This document shows positions 16,414 through 24,986 of a stretch of DNA of 33,177 bases, piece by piece. Location: assembly GCA_016235455.1 (NCBI GenBank), contig JACRKZ010000139.1:1-33177 (forward strand), in the 5' to 3' direction. Source of the stretch: Armatimonadota bacterium. GTDB taxonomy: Bacteria; Armatimonadota; UBA10988. The position numbers and the translations under genes are program-made. Below the pieces are notes generated by a model, which did not search any database, had not been told where the DNA came from, and was given only the letters and a program-made list of their open reading frames with translations. Every line of letters begins with the position of its first letter. The stretch's first letter is position 1.

Positions 16414-17621
16414 ATGGAGGCAGCGGCCTGGGCGGTGGAAGAGGCGGCGGGAGCGCAACTGGGTGATCGGCGGCGCAATGGGGCCTTCGCGAAGATCCTC
16501 ACGGCGCTGGTGAGCGGTGCTGGGCGGTCGTTCTCGGCGGCGCTGGGCGAGGCCACGCGGCAGTCGGCCAGCCTGCTGTTGCATCGGGAGGGGCTGAAGC
16601 CGAATGCCTTGTTGGCCGGACACTATCAGGCCACGGCGCGGCGTTGCTGCGCCGAACGGTTCGTGCTGGTCTCGCAAGACAGCACCACCTTCAACTACAC
16701 GCGACAGCGCGCCACCAGCGGGCTGGGCCGGCTGGCGGACACGTCCAACAGCCGCGGCCCGTGGGCCCACAGCGCGCTGGCGTTGAGCCCGGACGGGCGT
16801 GCGCTGGGGTGGCTGGCACTCGCTTTCTGGTCGCGTTGCGAGCAACGCACCAAGGCTCAGCGGCGCGAGCGCCCCCATGAGCAGAAAGAGAGCTTCAAGC
16901 GGGAGGCGACGCTGCGTGACGTGGCTCAGGCGCTACCACTCGACTGCCAGGCGGTGATCGTCTCGGACCGCGAGTCGGATGTCTTCGAGTACCTGCGCGC
17001 GCCGGTGCGCGAGGGGCTGGACAAGCTGGTGCGCGCGGCCTGGGCGCGGCGTTGTCAGGGCGAGGAGGGCCAGGTCATGGCTGCGCTGGCGCCGGCTGGC
17101 GGTGCGCTCGCCGCACTCCTGGCCGGCGGCGCGGCGCGCCGAAGTCGAGCTGTACGTTGTCGCCGCGGACGAGGTGGGCGCGCCGCCGGGCGCCAAGCCG
17201 CTGTCCTGGACGTTGCTGACCACTTGGCCGGTGGAGGACGCCAGCGGGGCACTGACCGTGCTGGACTGGTATCGCCGACGCTGGCGTGTGGAGCAGGCGC
17301 ACCGCGCGCTGAAGCTGGACGGCCACCGGGTGGAGCGGCTACAGTTGGGCACGGCGCAGGCGCTGCAACTGGCGTTGGCGACCTACTGGGTAGTGGCGTG
17401 GCGAGCCATGAACCCGGCATTGGAAGCGCGTGAGCATCCCGATCTGCCGGCCGACCAGCGGTTCGACCCCGACGAGCTGCAGGTGCTGTCGCGGCTGGCC
17501 GGCCTACGCTTCGTCGCCCAAGCCTGGTGTGCAGGCGGTGCAGCAGGGCTTGCTGTTATTGGCGCCGATGGTCACCTACCATCGTGCCCTTCGAGACGGA
17601 TGGCGCGATGTGGAGATGTGA
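16414..17621 (+). pseudogene. IS4-family transposase, frameshifted
   Basis: DDE transposase of the Tn5-like IS4 type. ATG 16414 has AGGAGG five bases upstream. The first frame carries QLGDRRRNGAFAKIL, the first catalytic Asp in VSQDSTTFNYT and the second in VSDRESDVFEYL. Somewhere around 17090-17150 the homologous sequence moves to the next frame (RRAEVELYVVAADEVGAPPG, then LSWTLLTTWPVEDASGALTV). That frame holds the signature WYRRRWRVEQAHRALKLDG with Tyr-Arg-Glu-Lys spacing typical of IS4. Near 17515-17540 it moves again, to the frame ending KPGVQAVQQGLLLL and DGWRDVEM, whose TGA lies inside the right inverted repeat. Two shifts make it inactive, unless they are sequencing errors or programmed. 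Flanking genes show no such breaks, which favours real decay. Confidence 0.85.
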
Positions 17622-17632
17622 CACAAGATCAG
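17612..17632 (-). repeat. Right terminal inverted repeat of the IS element
   Basis: Read on the minus strand it starts CTGATCTTGTGTCACATC, pairing with the left end. The transposase stop TGA (17619-17621) lies within it, a common compact arrangement. Confidence 0.75.
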
Positions 17633-17640
17633 CCGCGAGC
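17633..17640. repeat. Target-site duplication, right copy
   Basis: CCGCGAGC directly follows the right inverted repeat and equals 16353-16360. Confidence 0.75.
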
Positions 17641-17661
17641 GGGGAGGGTCGGGGTGGGGGC
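17639..17661. repeat. Palindromic intergenic repeat, copy 2 (right part, split by the IS)
   Basis: Identical at 21 of 23 bases to 8382-8404. Its left arm (CCTCCCGC, ending before the duplication) is now 1.27 kb away at about 16349-16356, because the IS landed in the hairpin. Confidence 0.7.
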
Positions 17662-17698
17662 CGCCGATCGGTCACCCCAGGAACGAGGACATGAACCG

Positions 17699-20494
17699 AT
17701 GCGAACTGCTATCCTAACGCTCTGCCTGCTGGCCTACCGCGCCACGGCCGCGCCAGTGGTCATCTGGGCCACCGATCCCGTCGGCCCTGGTCAGACCGTC
17801 GTGGTCACCGGCGACGGCTTCGGCGCCAAGCCGACGGTCGAGTTGACGCGGCTGCCCGACGATCCGGCGGGCGAACCGAGTGGGGCCGCCGTCATGTGGC
17901 CTGCGGTGGTGGCGAAACCGGAGGCACTGCAGGCTGGCGAGACGTCCCTGAAGTTCGTCGTGCCACCCACCTCCAAGCCCGGCGTCTACGCCTACCGCAT
18001 CGCCGGCGGCGCTGCGGGCCTGCTCAATCGGCCGCGCATCCATTGGCTGCAGGGCGACAACGGCGCGCTGGCGCGGCCGGGCGGGGGCCTCGACCTGTTC
18101 GGCGTGAATCTGGGCGGCGACGGCGCGATTGTTCGCCTGTCGGGCAAGCAAACGCGCCGCCTCAAAGCCACCGCCGCGGCATGCCGGCTGACGGTGACGC
18201 TGCCCGCCGACTTGCCGCCGGGCGACTATCAGGTGCAGGCGCACAGCGGCCTGGGCGGCCCGCTGGCCTGGAGCAAGCCGGTGGCGCTGACCGTGGCCAG
18301 ACCCGAAGTGTGGCCCGCGAAGGTCTACAACCCGCGCGACATGGGCGCCGAAGGCGACGGCTCACGAGAGGACACGCTGGCCATCCAGGCCGCGCTGGAC
18401 GCCGCGGGCCAGGCCGGCGGCGGCATCGTGCTGCTGCCGCGTGGCCGCTACACGGTCAAGGGCACGCTGACCATCCCGCCGCGCACGGTGCTGCGTGGCG
18501 CGGGCGCGGCCAGCACCTGCCTGTGCTGGCCCGACACCGATGATCCACCCCGGGAGATGGTCCGCGGCACCAACCGCTTCACCGTGGAAGACCTGACCAT
18601 CTACGCCGCCAACCAGCAGCATGTGCTCGTGGCCGACACGGGCGAGAAGCCTGATGCCGGCCACGTCGCCTTCCGCCGGCTGGTCATCCGCGCCAATGCC
18701 TACCGCGGCCACCTCAAGGAGGAAGAGGTCGACCAGCGCTTCCGCGCCAGCATGAAGCTCTCCACGGGCGGCGGCGACAGCTTGCGCGCCGGTGGGCCGG
18801 ACGTGGTGGTCGAGGACTGCGACGTCATGGGCACCGGCCGCGCTGTCTACCTCAGCCGCGTGAGCGGCGGGCGGGTGACCGGCAACCGCCTGGCCAACGG
18901 CCGCTGGGGCTGGTACTGCATCTCCGGCAGCAACGGCCTGGTCATCGCCAACAACCAGATCGTCGGCGCGGACCTGATGAGCACCGGCGGCGGGCTCAAC
19001 TGCCTGGATGGCTCCAACGCCAGCGAGAACGTCTACTATGCGAACAACAGGCTGTCGATGATGCACGGCTGGGACCGTGAATCGATGACCAGTGATGCCG
19101 GCGGCGGCCCGTACATCGGGGGCATCGCCTCCGCGGACGGTGTGAAGCTGACGCTGGCCACGGCTCCCAAGTGGGACCGCGACTGGTCGGGCGCGGGCGT
19201 GTTCTTCCTCGATGGCCGAGGCGCTGGTCAGGTGCGGCGGCTGGTCAAGCACGACGGCGCGGTGATCACGCTCGATCGCGCGCTCGACGTGGCGCCCGAC
19301 GCCAAGACGGTGATCAGCATCACCCAGTATCAGGGCCATTATCTGCTGCTGAACAACGACTTCTCCGACTGCGGTGCGGTGCAGTTCTACGGCACGGCCA
19401 TCGAGAACGTGGTGGCCGGCAACCGGGGTCAGCGCATGTCGGGCTTCAGCGCCTGGGCGCTGTGGTACTACGGGTTCCAGCCTGCCTTCTACAACCTGTT
19501 CGAGGGCAACCGGCTGAGCGAAGCCTACTACCACTGGACCAGCGCGGCGCCCAGCGCCATGGGCGTGGCCGGCCACCGACACGAGGGTTACGCCGGGCCC
19601 ATGAACCGCGGCTGCATCGTGCGCGACAACACGCTGGCGCACAACGCCATGGTCCGCGTGAGCGGCGCCGTGACGGACTGCGTGGTGGAGCGCAACGCCA
19701 TCAGCGACTCCGACGAAGGCATCTTCGTGGCCAACGAGGCGACCGGCGTGCTGTGCCGCGAGAACCGCTTCGACAATGTCTTGCGCCCGACCATGGACGA
19801 GCCCGCCGAGCGCGCGCTGAGGGCTGAGCGGCTCAAGCGCTACATCGGCGCCAAGGACCCGCTGCTGAAGCTGGACTTCGACACGCTTGACGGCAAGGTC
19901 TACCGCGACGGCTCGACCAACCACTTCGACGCTCTGCTGGTGGGCGGCGTGAAGCCCGAGCCCGAGGGCCTGCGCGGACCGGGCGTGCGCTTCGACGGCA
20001 CCGGCTACCTGCGTGTCGACGAGACAGCGGCCTTCAACGTGCCCGACGTGACGCTCAGCCTGTGGGTCAAACCCGACGTGGTCAGTGGTCGGCGCGGGCT
20101 CATCTCCAAGCGCTTGCCCGGCGGCGGCTGCCCGTTCGTGCTGGCTCAGATGGGCGCCAGCGTCACCTTTGAAGCGGCCGACGAGGCCGGCGGCTGGCCG
20201 TTCAACTTCGGCGGGCCGGCGGTGCTCAAGGTCGGCGATTGGACGCACATCGCCGCGGTGGTCAAGGCCGACACGGGCATCACGCTCTATGCCGGTGGCG
20301 TCAAGGTGGCCGAGAAGGCCATTGCCAAGCCGCGTGTGCCCAACGGCGATCCGCTGATCATCGGCCGCGAAGGCTGGGGCGGCGATCCACCCAAGGGCGA
20401 CACGCCGGGCTTCTACCTCGGCGCGCTCGACGAGATCACCGTCTGGGGCCGGGCACTGAGCGCCGAGGAGGTCGCGGCGCTGGCCAAGCGGTGA
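17699..20494 (+). CDS. Exported TIG / pectate-lyase-like beta-helix / LamG protein
   Basis: Protein of 931 residues. The signal peptide is MRTAILTLCLLAYRATAAP. A TIG/IPT-like domain follows (PVGPGQTVVVTGDGFGAKPT), with a second such unit around residues 115-200. Then comes the Pectate_lyase_3 entry motif YNPRDMGAEGDGSREDTLAI with GRYTVKGTLTIPPRTVLRG, and a long right-handed beta-helix rich in GNR, ANN and EGN turns. From about residue 720 (LLKLDFDTLDGKVYRDGS) to the end there is a LamG/concanavalin-like jelly-roll (YLRVDETAAFNVPDVTLSLW, GDWTHIAAVV, GALDEITVWGRALSAEEV). It probably binds and cuts a polysaccharide outside the cell. No catalytic residues can be assigned. ATG 17699 has GAGGA nine bases upstream; the frame is open further up through the IS, but that is chance. 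Confidence 0.85.
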   Translation: MRTAILTLCLLAYRATAAPVVIWATDPVGPGQTVVVTGDGFGAKPTVELTRLPDDPAGEPSGAAVMWPAVVAKPEALQAGETSLKFVVPPTSKPGVYAYRIAGGAAGLLNRPRIHWLQGDNGALARPGGGLDLFGVNLGGDGAIVRLSGKQTRRLKATAAACRLTVTLPADLPPGDYQVQAHSGLGGPLAWSKPVALTVARPEVWPAKVYNPRDMGAEGDGSREDTLAIQAALDAAGQAGGGIVLLPRGRYTVKGTLTIPPRTVLRGAGAASTCLCWPDTDDPPREMVRGTNRFTVEDLTIYAANQQHVLVADTGEKPDAGHVAFRRLVIRANAYRGHLKEEEVDQRFRASMKLSTGGGDSLRAGGPDVVVEDCDVMGTGRAVYLSRVSGGRVTGNRLANGRWGWYCISGSNGLVIANNQIVGADLMSTGGGLNCLDGSNASENVYYANNRLSMMHGWDRESMTSDAGGGPYIGGIASADGVKLTLATAPKWDRDWSGAGVFFLDGRGAGQVRRLVKHDGAVITLDRALDVAPDAKTVISITQYQGHYLLLNNDFSDCGAVQFYGTAIENVVAGNRGQRMSGFSAWALWYYGFQPAFYNLFEGNRLSEAYYHWTSAAPSAMGVAGHRHEGYAGPMNRGCIVRDNTLAHNAMVRVSGAVTDCVVERNAISDSDEGIFVANEATGVLCRENRFDNVLRPTMDEPAERALRAERLKRYIGAKDPLLKLDFDTLDGKVYRDGSTNHFDALLVGGVKPEPEGLRGPGVRFDGTGYLRVDETAAFNVPDVTLSLWVKPDVVSGRRGLISKRLPGGGCPFVLAQMGASVTFEAADEAGGWPFNFGGPAVLKVGDWTHIAAVVKADTGITLYAGGVKVAEKAIAKPRVPNGDPLIIGREGWGGDPPKGDTPGFYLGALDEITVWGRALSAEEVAALAKR

Positions 20495-20611
20495 GGGTCG
20501 CTACGCGCGCCATAGGTCGGTTGACGGGAGACGCAGGTGACGACGGTCCGACGCCGCCCGCTGCTCCCCACGTCCTGCGTGCCGCCGCCCACGTCCCGCA
20601 ACGCGATCCAG

Positions 20612-20620
20612 TGCTATCAT
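20612..20620 (+). promoter_or_regulatory. Candidate extended -10 promoter at the mutS2 start
   Basis: TGCTATCAT (20612-20620) matches an extended -10 (TGnTATAAT). Its end is seven bases before ATG 20628, so the predicted transcription start nearly coincides with the start codon. No ribosome-binding site and no clear -35 are seen. The same geometry occurs at 33005-33020. Confidence 0.4.
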
Positions 20621-20627
20621 GCCTACC

Positions 20628-22964
20628 ATGGACCGCCACGCGCTGGATGTGCTCGAGTTCGCCAAGATCCGCGATCTACTGGCCCAGGGCGCCGCCTCGG
20701 CGCTGGGCCTCGAAGCCGCGGCGGCGTTGGCGCCGCTCGACGATGTGCCGCGCATCCGCATCTGGCGGCAGCGCACCAGCGAGGCGCGCGCCATCCTCGA
20801 TCTGGGCGACGATATCCCGCTGGCCGGACTGCACGATGTACGGGCGAAGCTGCGCCAGGCGGCCATTGGCGGCGTGCTCGACCCGACCGGTCTGCGCGAG
20901 GTGGCCGACACGCTGCGCTGCGCGGCCAACGTGCGCCGCTGCCTGCGCGAGCGGCCCGAACTCGAGAACCTCCACGACCTCGCCGCACAGCTGGTCGAAT
21001 TGCCGCACCTGGTCAGCGATATCGAGCGGTGCATCGGCGATGACGGCGAAGTTCTGGACTCGGCCTCGCCCGAGCTGCGCCGGCTGCGCCAGAGCCTGCG
21101 CACGCTGAGCAGCCGCGTGCAGGCCACGGTGAGATCGGTGATGAGCCGGCTGGCCGCCGACCAGGCGCTGCAGGACTCTGTGGTCACGTTGCGTGGCGGG
21201 CGCTACTGCGTGCCCGTCAAGACCACGCACCAGGGCCGTGTCGAGGGCATCGTCCACGACCGCAGCAGCACCGGCGCCACGGTGTTTGTCGAGCCGGCCG
21301 AGGTGGTGCGGCTCAACAACGAGCTGCGCGAGGCCGAACTGGCCGAACGCGAGGAGGTCAACCGCATCCTCCGCGCGCTGAGCGCCATGGTGGCCGAGGA
21401 CTCCGAGTTGCTCGAGAGCAATCTGCGGCTGTTGACCATCTTCGATGAGTCGCGCATGAGGGGCCGCTTCTCGCTGCGGCTGGAGGCCACTGCGCCCGAA
21501 CTCGACGAGAACGGTGTGTGGGAGTTGCGCGGTGCGCGGCATCCGCTGCTGGCCTCGATGCCCGGCGTCAAGGTCGTGGCCAACGACATCCGCATCGGCG
21601 ACGACTTCCGCACGCTGCTGGTCACCGGCCCCAACACCGGTGGCAAGACCGTGGCGCTCAAGACGCTCGGCCTGCTGACCATGATGGCTCACTGCGGCCT
21701 GCATATCCCCGCCGACGAGGGCAGCCGCGTGGCGCTGTGCCCCGACGTGTTCGCCGATATCGGCGACGAGCAGAGCCTGGAGCAGAGCCTCAGCACCTTT
21801 GGCTCGCATCTCAAGCAGATCGTCTGGATCCTGGCCCAAGCCCAACCCGGCAGCCTGGTGCTGCTCGACGAAGTGGGCGCCGGCACCGACCCGGTGGAGG
21901 GCGCCGCGCTGGCCCAGGCCATCCTGACGGCGCTGCATGAGCGCGGCTGCCGCGTCGTGGCGACCACGCACCATGGTTCTCTCAAAGCCTTTGCCTACGC
22001 CACCGCCGGTATTGAGAATGGGTCGGTGGAGTTCGACCGCCGCACGCTGCGGCCGACCTATCGCCTGTTGACCGGCATCCCCGGCGCCAGCCACGCTTTC
22101 GAGATCGCCTCGGGCCTGGGCTTGAGCGACGAGGTACTGGCCCACGCCCGCGACCTGCTGCCCGGTGGGCATGTCGAGGCGGCCGACCTGATCACCGAGA
22201 TGCAGAACACCCAGCAGCGCCTGGCCGCGGAGTTGCGCAGCCAGGAGCACGAGGCGGCCGGCGTCAGCCACCAGAGGCGCGAGCTGGAGCGGGAGCGCCA
22301 GCGGCTCCGCGATCTGGAACAGGAGATCCGCGCCGAGGCCGAGCGCGAGGCGCGCACCAAGCTGGCCGAAGTCGACAAGGAAGCCAGCCGCATCCTCAGC
22401 GAGCTACGCAAGGCGGACCGTGAGGGCACCCAGACCGAGGCCGCGCGCCAGCGGCTGCGCAAGCTCGATACGCGGGTCGGCAGCCGGCCCGCGAGCCCGG
22501 CCGTGGCGCACCGACCGCCGCCCACGGTGGCCGCCGAGGACACCGTGCTGGTGGTGCGCCTGGGCAAGACCGGCCGGGTGGTCACCGTCAACGGCAGCAA
22601 GGTACAGGTGCAGGTCGGCGCCATGCGCATGAACCTGGAAGTGGCCGACCTGGAGCTGGTGGAACGCGGTCGAGCGGAGCCCCAAGCGGCGCCGCCGCGG
22701 CGCGGGTCGTCGGCGGGCTGGGATGCCGCGCTCGAACTGCATGTGCGCGGCGAGACGGTCGACGAGGCCATGGTCAAGGTGGAGCGCTTCCTCGACCAGG
22801 CCCTGCTGGCCAACATGCCCGAGGCGCGCATCGTCCACGGCAAGGGCACCGGCACACTCAAGCGCGCGGTGTGGGACTATCTGAAGGCCCATCCCTACGT
22901 GGTATCGTACGGGCACCCGCCCGAGAACATGGGCGGCACCGGTGTGACGGTCGCCAAGTTGTGA
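20628..22964 (+). CDS. mutS2: Endonuclease MutS2 / ribosome rescue factor RqcU family
   Basis: Protein of 778 residues, normal length for MutS2. The N-terminus MDRHALDVLEFAKIRDLLAQ is the family start. The core has FVEPAEVVRLNNELRE and a Walker A GPNTGGKTVALKTLG (about residue 334). Later come STFGSHLKQI, the Walker B LVLLDEVGAGTDPVEGAALA and the switch histidine segment ATTHHGSLKAFA. A long charged coiled coil (about 515-640) leads to a KOW-like segment and a C-terminal Smr domain with ELHVRGETVDEA and HGKGTG. The family suppresses homologous recombination and, in Bacillus, splits collided ribosomes. An ATG three codons upstream (20619) is also possible; 20628 was preferred because it matches the usual family start and the promoter position. 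The pyr genes follow. Confidence 0.93.
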   Translation: MDRHALDVLEFAKIRDLLAQGAASALGLEAAAALAPLDDVPRIRIWRQRTSEARAILDLGDDIPLAGLHDVRAKLRQAAIGGVLDPTGLREVADTLRCAANVRRCLRERPELENLHDLAAQLVELPHLVSDIERCIGDDGEVLDSASPELRRLRQSLRTLSSRVQATVRSVMSRLAADQALQDSVVTLRGGRYCVPVKTTHQGRVEGIVHDRSSTGATVFVEPAEVVRLNNELREAELAEREEVNRILRALSAMVAEDSELLESNLRLLTIFDESRMRGRFSLRLEATAPELDENGVWELRGARHPLLASMPGVKVVANDIRIGDDFRTLLVTGPNTGGKTVALKTLGLLTMMAHCGLHIPADEGSRVALCPDVFADIGDEQSLEQSLSTFGSHLKQIVWILAQAQPGSLVLLDEVGAGTDPVEGAALAQAILTALHERGCRVVATTHHGSLKAFAYATAGIENGSVEFDRRTLRPTYRLLTGIPGASHAFEIASGLGLSDEVLAHARDLLPGGHVEAADLITEMQNTQQRLAAELRSQEHEAAGVSHQRRELERERQRLRDLEQEIRAEAEREARTKLAEVDKEASRILSELRKADREGTQTEAARQRLRKLDTRVGSRPASPAVAHRPPPTVAAEDTVLVVRLGKTGRVVTVNGSKVQVQVGAMRMNLEVADLELVERGRAEPQAAPPRRGSSAGWDAALELHVRGETVDEAMVKVERFLDQALLANMPEARIVHGKGTGTLKRAVWDYLKAHPYVVSYGHPPENMGGTGVTVAKL

Positions 22965-23042
22965 TGATCGCAGCGCAGCCGAGGTCCGCGTGGTCTGACT
23001 TGTCCGACCTGCCGGGCGGCTGGCAGGAGCGGACTCGAGACG

Positions 23043-23951
23043 ATGGATCTGTCAGTCGACATCGCCGGCCTGAAGCTGGCCAACCCCGTGATGACGGCCT
23101 CGGGCACCTTCGGCTACGGCCCGGAGTACGCACCGTACCTGGACCTGACCAACCTGGGTGCCGTGGTGGTCAAGGGCATCACCCTGGAGCCCCGCACCGG
23201 CAACCCGCCGCCGCGCACCGTGGAGACGCCGTCGGGCATGCTCAACGCCATCGGCTTGCAGAATCCGGGCGCACAAGCTTTTCTCGATGAGAAGCTGCCG
23301 TACCTCAAGCCGCTCGGCGTGCCCGTCATCGTCAACCTCAACGCCTCGGTCATTGAGGACTACGGTACGCTGGCGGCGATGATGGACTCCGCCGAGGGCG
23401 TGTCGGCCATCGAGGTCAACATCTCCTGCCCCAATGTCAAGCACGGCGGCATGGCCTTCAGCGCCGACCCCGAGCTGGCCGCGGCGGTGACGCGCATCGT
23501 GCGCGACAACACCCGCAAGCCGGTCATCGTCAAGCTCTCACCGAATGTGACCAGCATCGCGACGCTGGCTCGGGCCGTGGCCGACGGCGGGGCGGACGCG
23601 CTGAGCGTGATCAACACCCTGGTCGGCATCGTCATCGACGTTGAGCGACGGCGGCCGGTGCTGACCAACGTCACCGGCGGCTTGAGCGGCCCGGCGGTGC
23701 GGCCGGTAGCCGTGCGCTGCACGTGGGAAGTGTTCCGCGCGGTGAAGCTGCCGATCATCGGCATGGGCGGCATCACCTGCGGCCGCGACGCGCTGGAGTT
23801 CATCCTGGCAGGCGCCAGAGCGGTGGCCGTGGGCACGCAGACGTTCGTCGACCCAAGCGCGGCCCAGAAGGTGATCCGCGAGCTTGGCGAATACTGCGAG
23901 CGACACGGCGTGGCTCGTGTGGCAGACTTGGTGGGTCAGGCCCACGGATAG
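23043..23951 (+). CDS. pyrD: Dihydroorotate dehydrogenase, class 1B catalytic subunit
   Basis: Protein of 302 residues that oxidises dihydroorotate to orotate in pyrimidine synthesis. Typical features are GLKLANPVMTASGTFGYG, the FMN-contact region VVVKGITLEPRTGNPPPR, SGMLNAIGLQNPG, and NISCPNVKHGG with Cys129 as the catalytic base of class 1 enzymes. Further on are IVKLSPNV, SVINTLVG and IIGMGGITCGRDALEFILAG. Length and motifs fit class 1B (PyrDB), which normally pairs with the NAD/flavin subunit PyrK. No pyrK is in this window. ATG 23043 was chosen by homology; the best purine-rich site (AGGAG near 23026) is rather far. The stop TAG forms part of the ribosome-binding site of pyrF. Confidence 0.95.
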   Translation: MDLSVDIAGLKLANPVMTASGTFGYGPEYAPYLDLTNLGAVVVKGITLEPRTGNPPPRTVETPSGMLNAIGLQNPGAQAFLDEKLPYLKPLGVPVIVNLNASVIEDYGTLAAMMDSAEGVSAIEVNISCPNVKHGGMAFSADPELAAAVTRIVRDNTRKPVIVKLSPNVTSIATLARAVADGGADALSVINTLVGIVIDVERRRPVLTNVTGGLSGPAVRPVAVRCTWEVFRAVKLPIIGMGGITCGRDALEFILAGARAVAVGTQTFVDPSAAQKVIRELGEYCERHGVARVADLVGQAHG

Positions 23952-23960
23952 GAGCAGCCC

Positions 23961-24665
23961 TTGGCGCCGCGAGAACGCATCATCATCCCCCTCGACATGC
24001 CCGATCTGGCGCGCGCGCGCGCCATGGCCACCGCCCTGGCGCCGCACGTGGGCGCGATGAAGGTGGGCCTCGAGCTGTTCAACGCCGCCGGCCTGCCCGC
24101 GCTCTCTGAGTTGGTGGCCACGGGTGCCCGGGTCTTCTACGACGCCAAGCTCCACGACATACCCAACACCGTGGCCGGCGCCGTGCGGGCGGTGACCGCG
24201 GCGGTGCCTGGCCTGTGGATGATCAACGTGCACACCACCGGCGGCTCGGCCATGATGGCCGCCGCGGTGGAAGCCGCCAAAGGTGCGGAGCACTCGCCAC
24301 TGGTCATCGGTGTGACCGTGCTGACCAGCCTGGATGCTCAGCAGTTGCGCGACGAGTTGAGCGTGAGCTGCACGCCGGCCGAGCAGGTGGTGCGCCTGGC
24401 TGAGCTGGCCCAGCGCTGCGGTCTTGACGGCGTGGTGGCCTCGCCACTGGAGGCGGCGGCCATCAGGGCGGCTTGCGGGCCGGACTTCCTCATTGTCACC
24501 CCAGGCGTGCGGCCCGCGGGCAGCGACATGGGCGACCAGCGGCGCGCCACCACGCCGCGGCAGGCGGTGGACAACGGTTCGGACTACCTGGTCATTGGCC
24601 GGCCCATCACCGGCGCGGCCGACCCGGTTGCGGCGGCGCGCGCCATTGCCGAGGAGCTGGCCTGA
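23961..24665 (+). CDS. pyrF: Orotidine 5'-phosphate decarboxylase
   Basis: Protein of 234 residues, the last step of UMP synthesis. The catalytic motif D-x-K-x-x-D is DAKLHD (Asp61, Lys63, Asp66), within FYDAKLHDIPNTV. The N-terminal IIIPLDMPD, the MKVGLELF lysine segment, the loop HTTGGSAMM and the phosphate-binding VTPGVRP and YLVIGRPIT are all present. It is the short bacterial type 1 enzyme. TTG 23961 is the start: AGGAG (23950-23954) lies six bases upstream and overlaps the pyrD stop, and translation reads into the family N-terminus directly. The gene is in an operon with pyrD and overlaps the next start (TGATG). Confidence 0.95.
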   Translation: MAPRERIIIPLDMPDLARARAMATALAPHVGAMKVGLELFNAAGLPALSELVATGARVFYDAKLHDIPNTVAGAVRAVTAAVPGLWMINVHTTGGSAMMAAAVEAAKGAEHSPLVIGVTVLTSLDAQQLRDELSVSCTPAEQVVRLAELAQRCGLDGVVASPLEAAAIRAACGPDFLIVTPGVRPAGSDMGDQRRATTPRQAVDNGSDYLVIGRPITGAADPVAAARAIAEELA

Positions 24666-24970
24666 TGCCCGATGAACTGCCGCCCGGGCAGGTGGTCGAG
24701 GTCGAGTACCTGCGCGAGGGCAAGGCCAACGAGCGCGGGCTGGTGCCGGCGCCGCTGGACTACGACGCGCGCGGGTTCGAGTTGGTGGTCATGTTCGTGC
24801 CCGACAGCCTGGGCTTTGGCGACCCGTTCAGAGTGGAATGGCAGCGCAAGTGGGTCAACCTGGCCGCGGTGGCAGAGGTACGGTATCTCGAGCGGGCCGT
24901 GCTCGAGGCGGAGTTGGAGCGCATGAGCGGGGTGCACGAGTTGGTGCGCGGTCGCATGGCTGGCCGGTGA
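24665..24970 (+). CDS. Small protein of unknown function downstream of pyrF
   Basis: A protein of 101 residues that I do not recognise. It is hydrophilic with mixed beta and helix character: GQVVEVEYLREGKANERG looks like strand-turn-strand, followed by FELVVMFVPDSLGFGDPFRV and WQRKWVNLAAVAEVRYLERA. The tail is acidic then basic (ELERMSGVHELVRGRMAGR). It has no signal peptide, no membrane segment and no cysteine pairs. The ATG shares bases with the pyrF TGA stop, so it is almost surely translated by coupling with pyrF. Codon use matches its neighbours, and the position between pyrF and a HAD phosphatase argues that it is real. A role in nucleotide metabolism can only be guessed. Confidence 0.7.
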   Translation: MPDELPPGQVVEVEYLREGKANERGLVPAPLDYDARGFELVVMFVPDSLGFGDPFRVEWQRKWVNLAAVAEVRYLERAVLEAELERMSGVHELVRGRMAGR

Positions 24971-24986
24971 AGGATGAGCTGACGCG

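Larger units (their letters stand above)
16361..17632 (+). mobile_element. IS4-family insertion sequence, degenerate
   Basis: An element of about 1.27 kb bounded by imperfect inverted repeats that begin CTGA at each end and share GTCACATC, with exact 8-base direct repeats (CCGCGAGC) outside. It carries one transposase reading frame broken by two frameshifts. The CTGAC outer end resembles Tn5/IS50-type ends. Joining the flanks at one copy of CCGCGAGC restores a palindromic repeat like that at 8370-8404, which shows the insertion point was inside that element. Confidence 0.85.

Noticed and set aside
16979..17698. Fusion of transposase and beta-helix protein in one frame
   Set aside because: The frame stays open by chance after the second frameshift. 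It crosses the IS end and the target duplication, and the beta-helix gene has its own ribosome-binding site and signal peptide.
17691..17717. Eight-codon leader peptide (MNRCELLS) overlapping the beta-helix start
   Set aside because: The GAGGA site is only one base from this ATG but well spaced for ATG 17699, and the peptide has no attenuation-like residue run.
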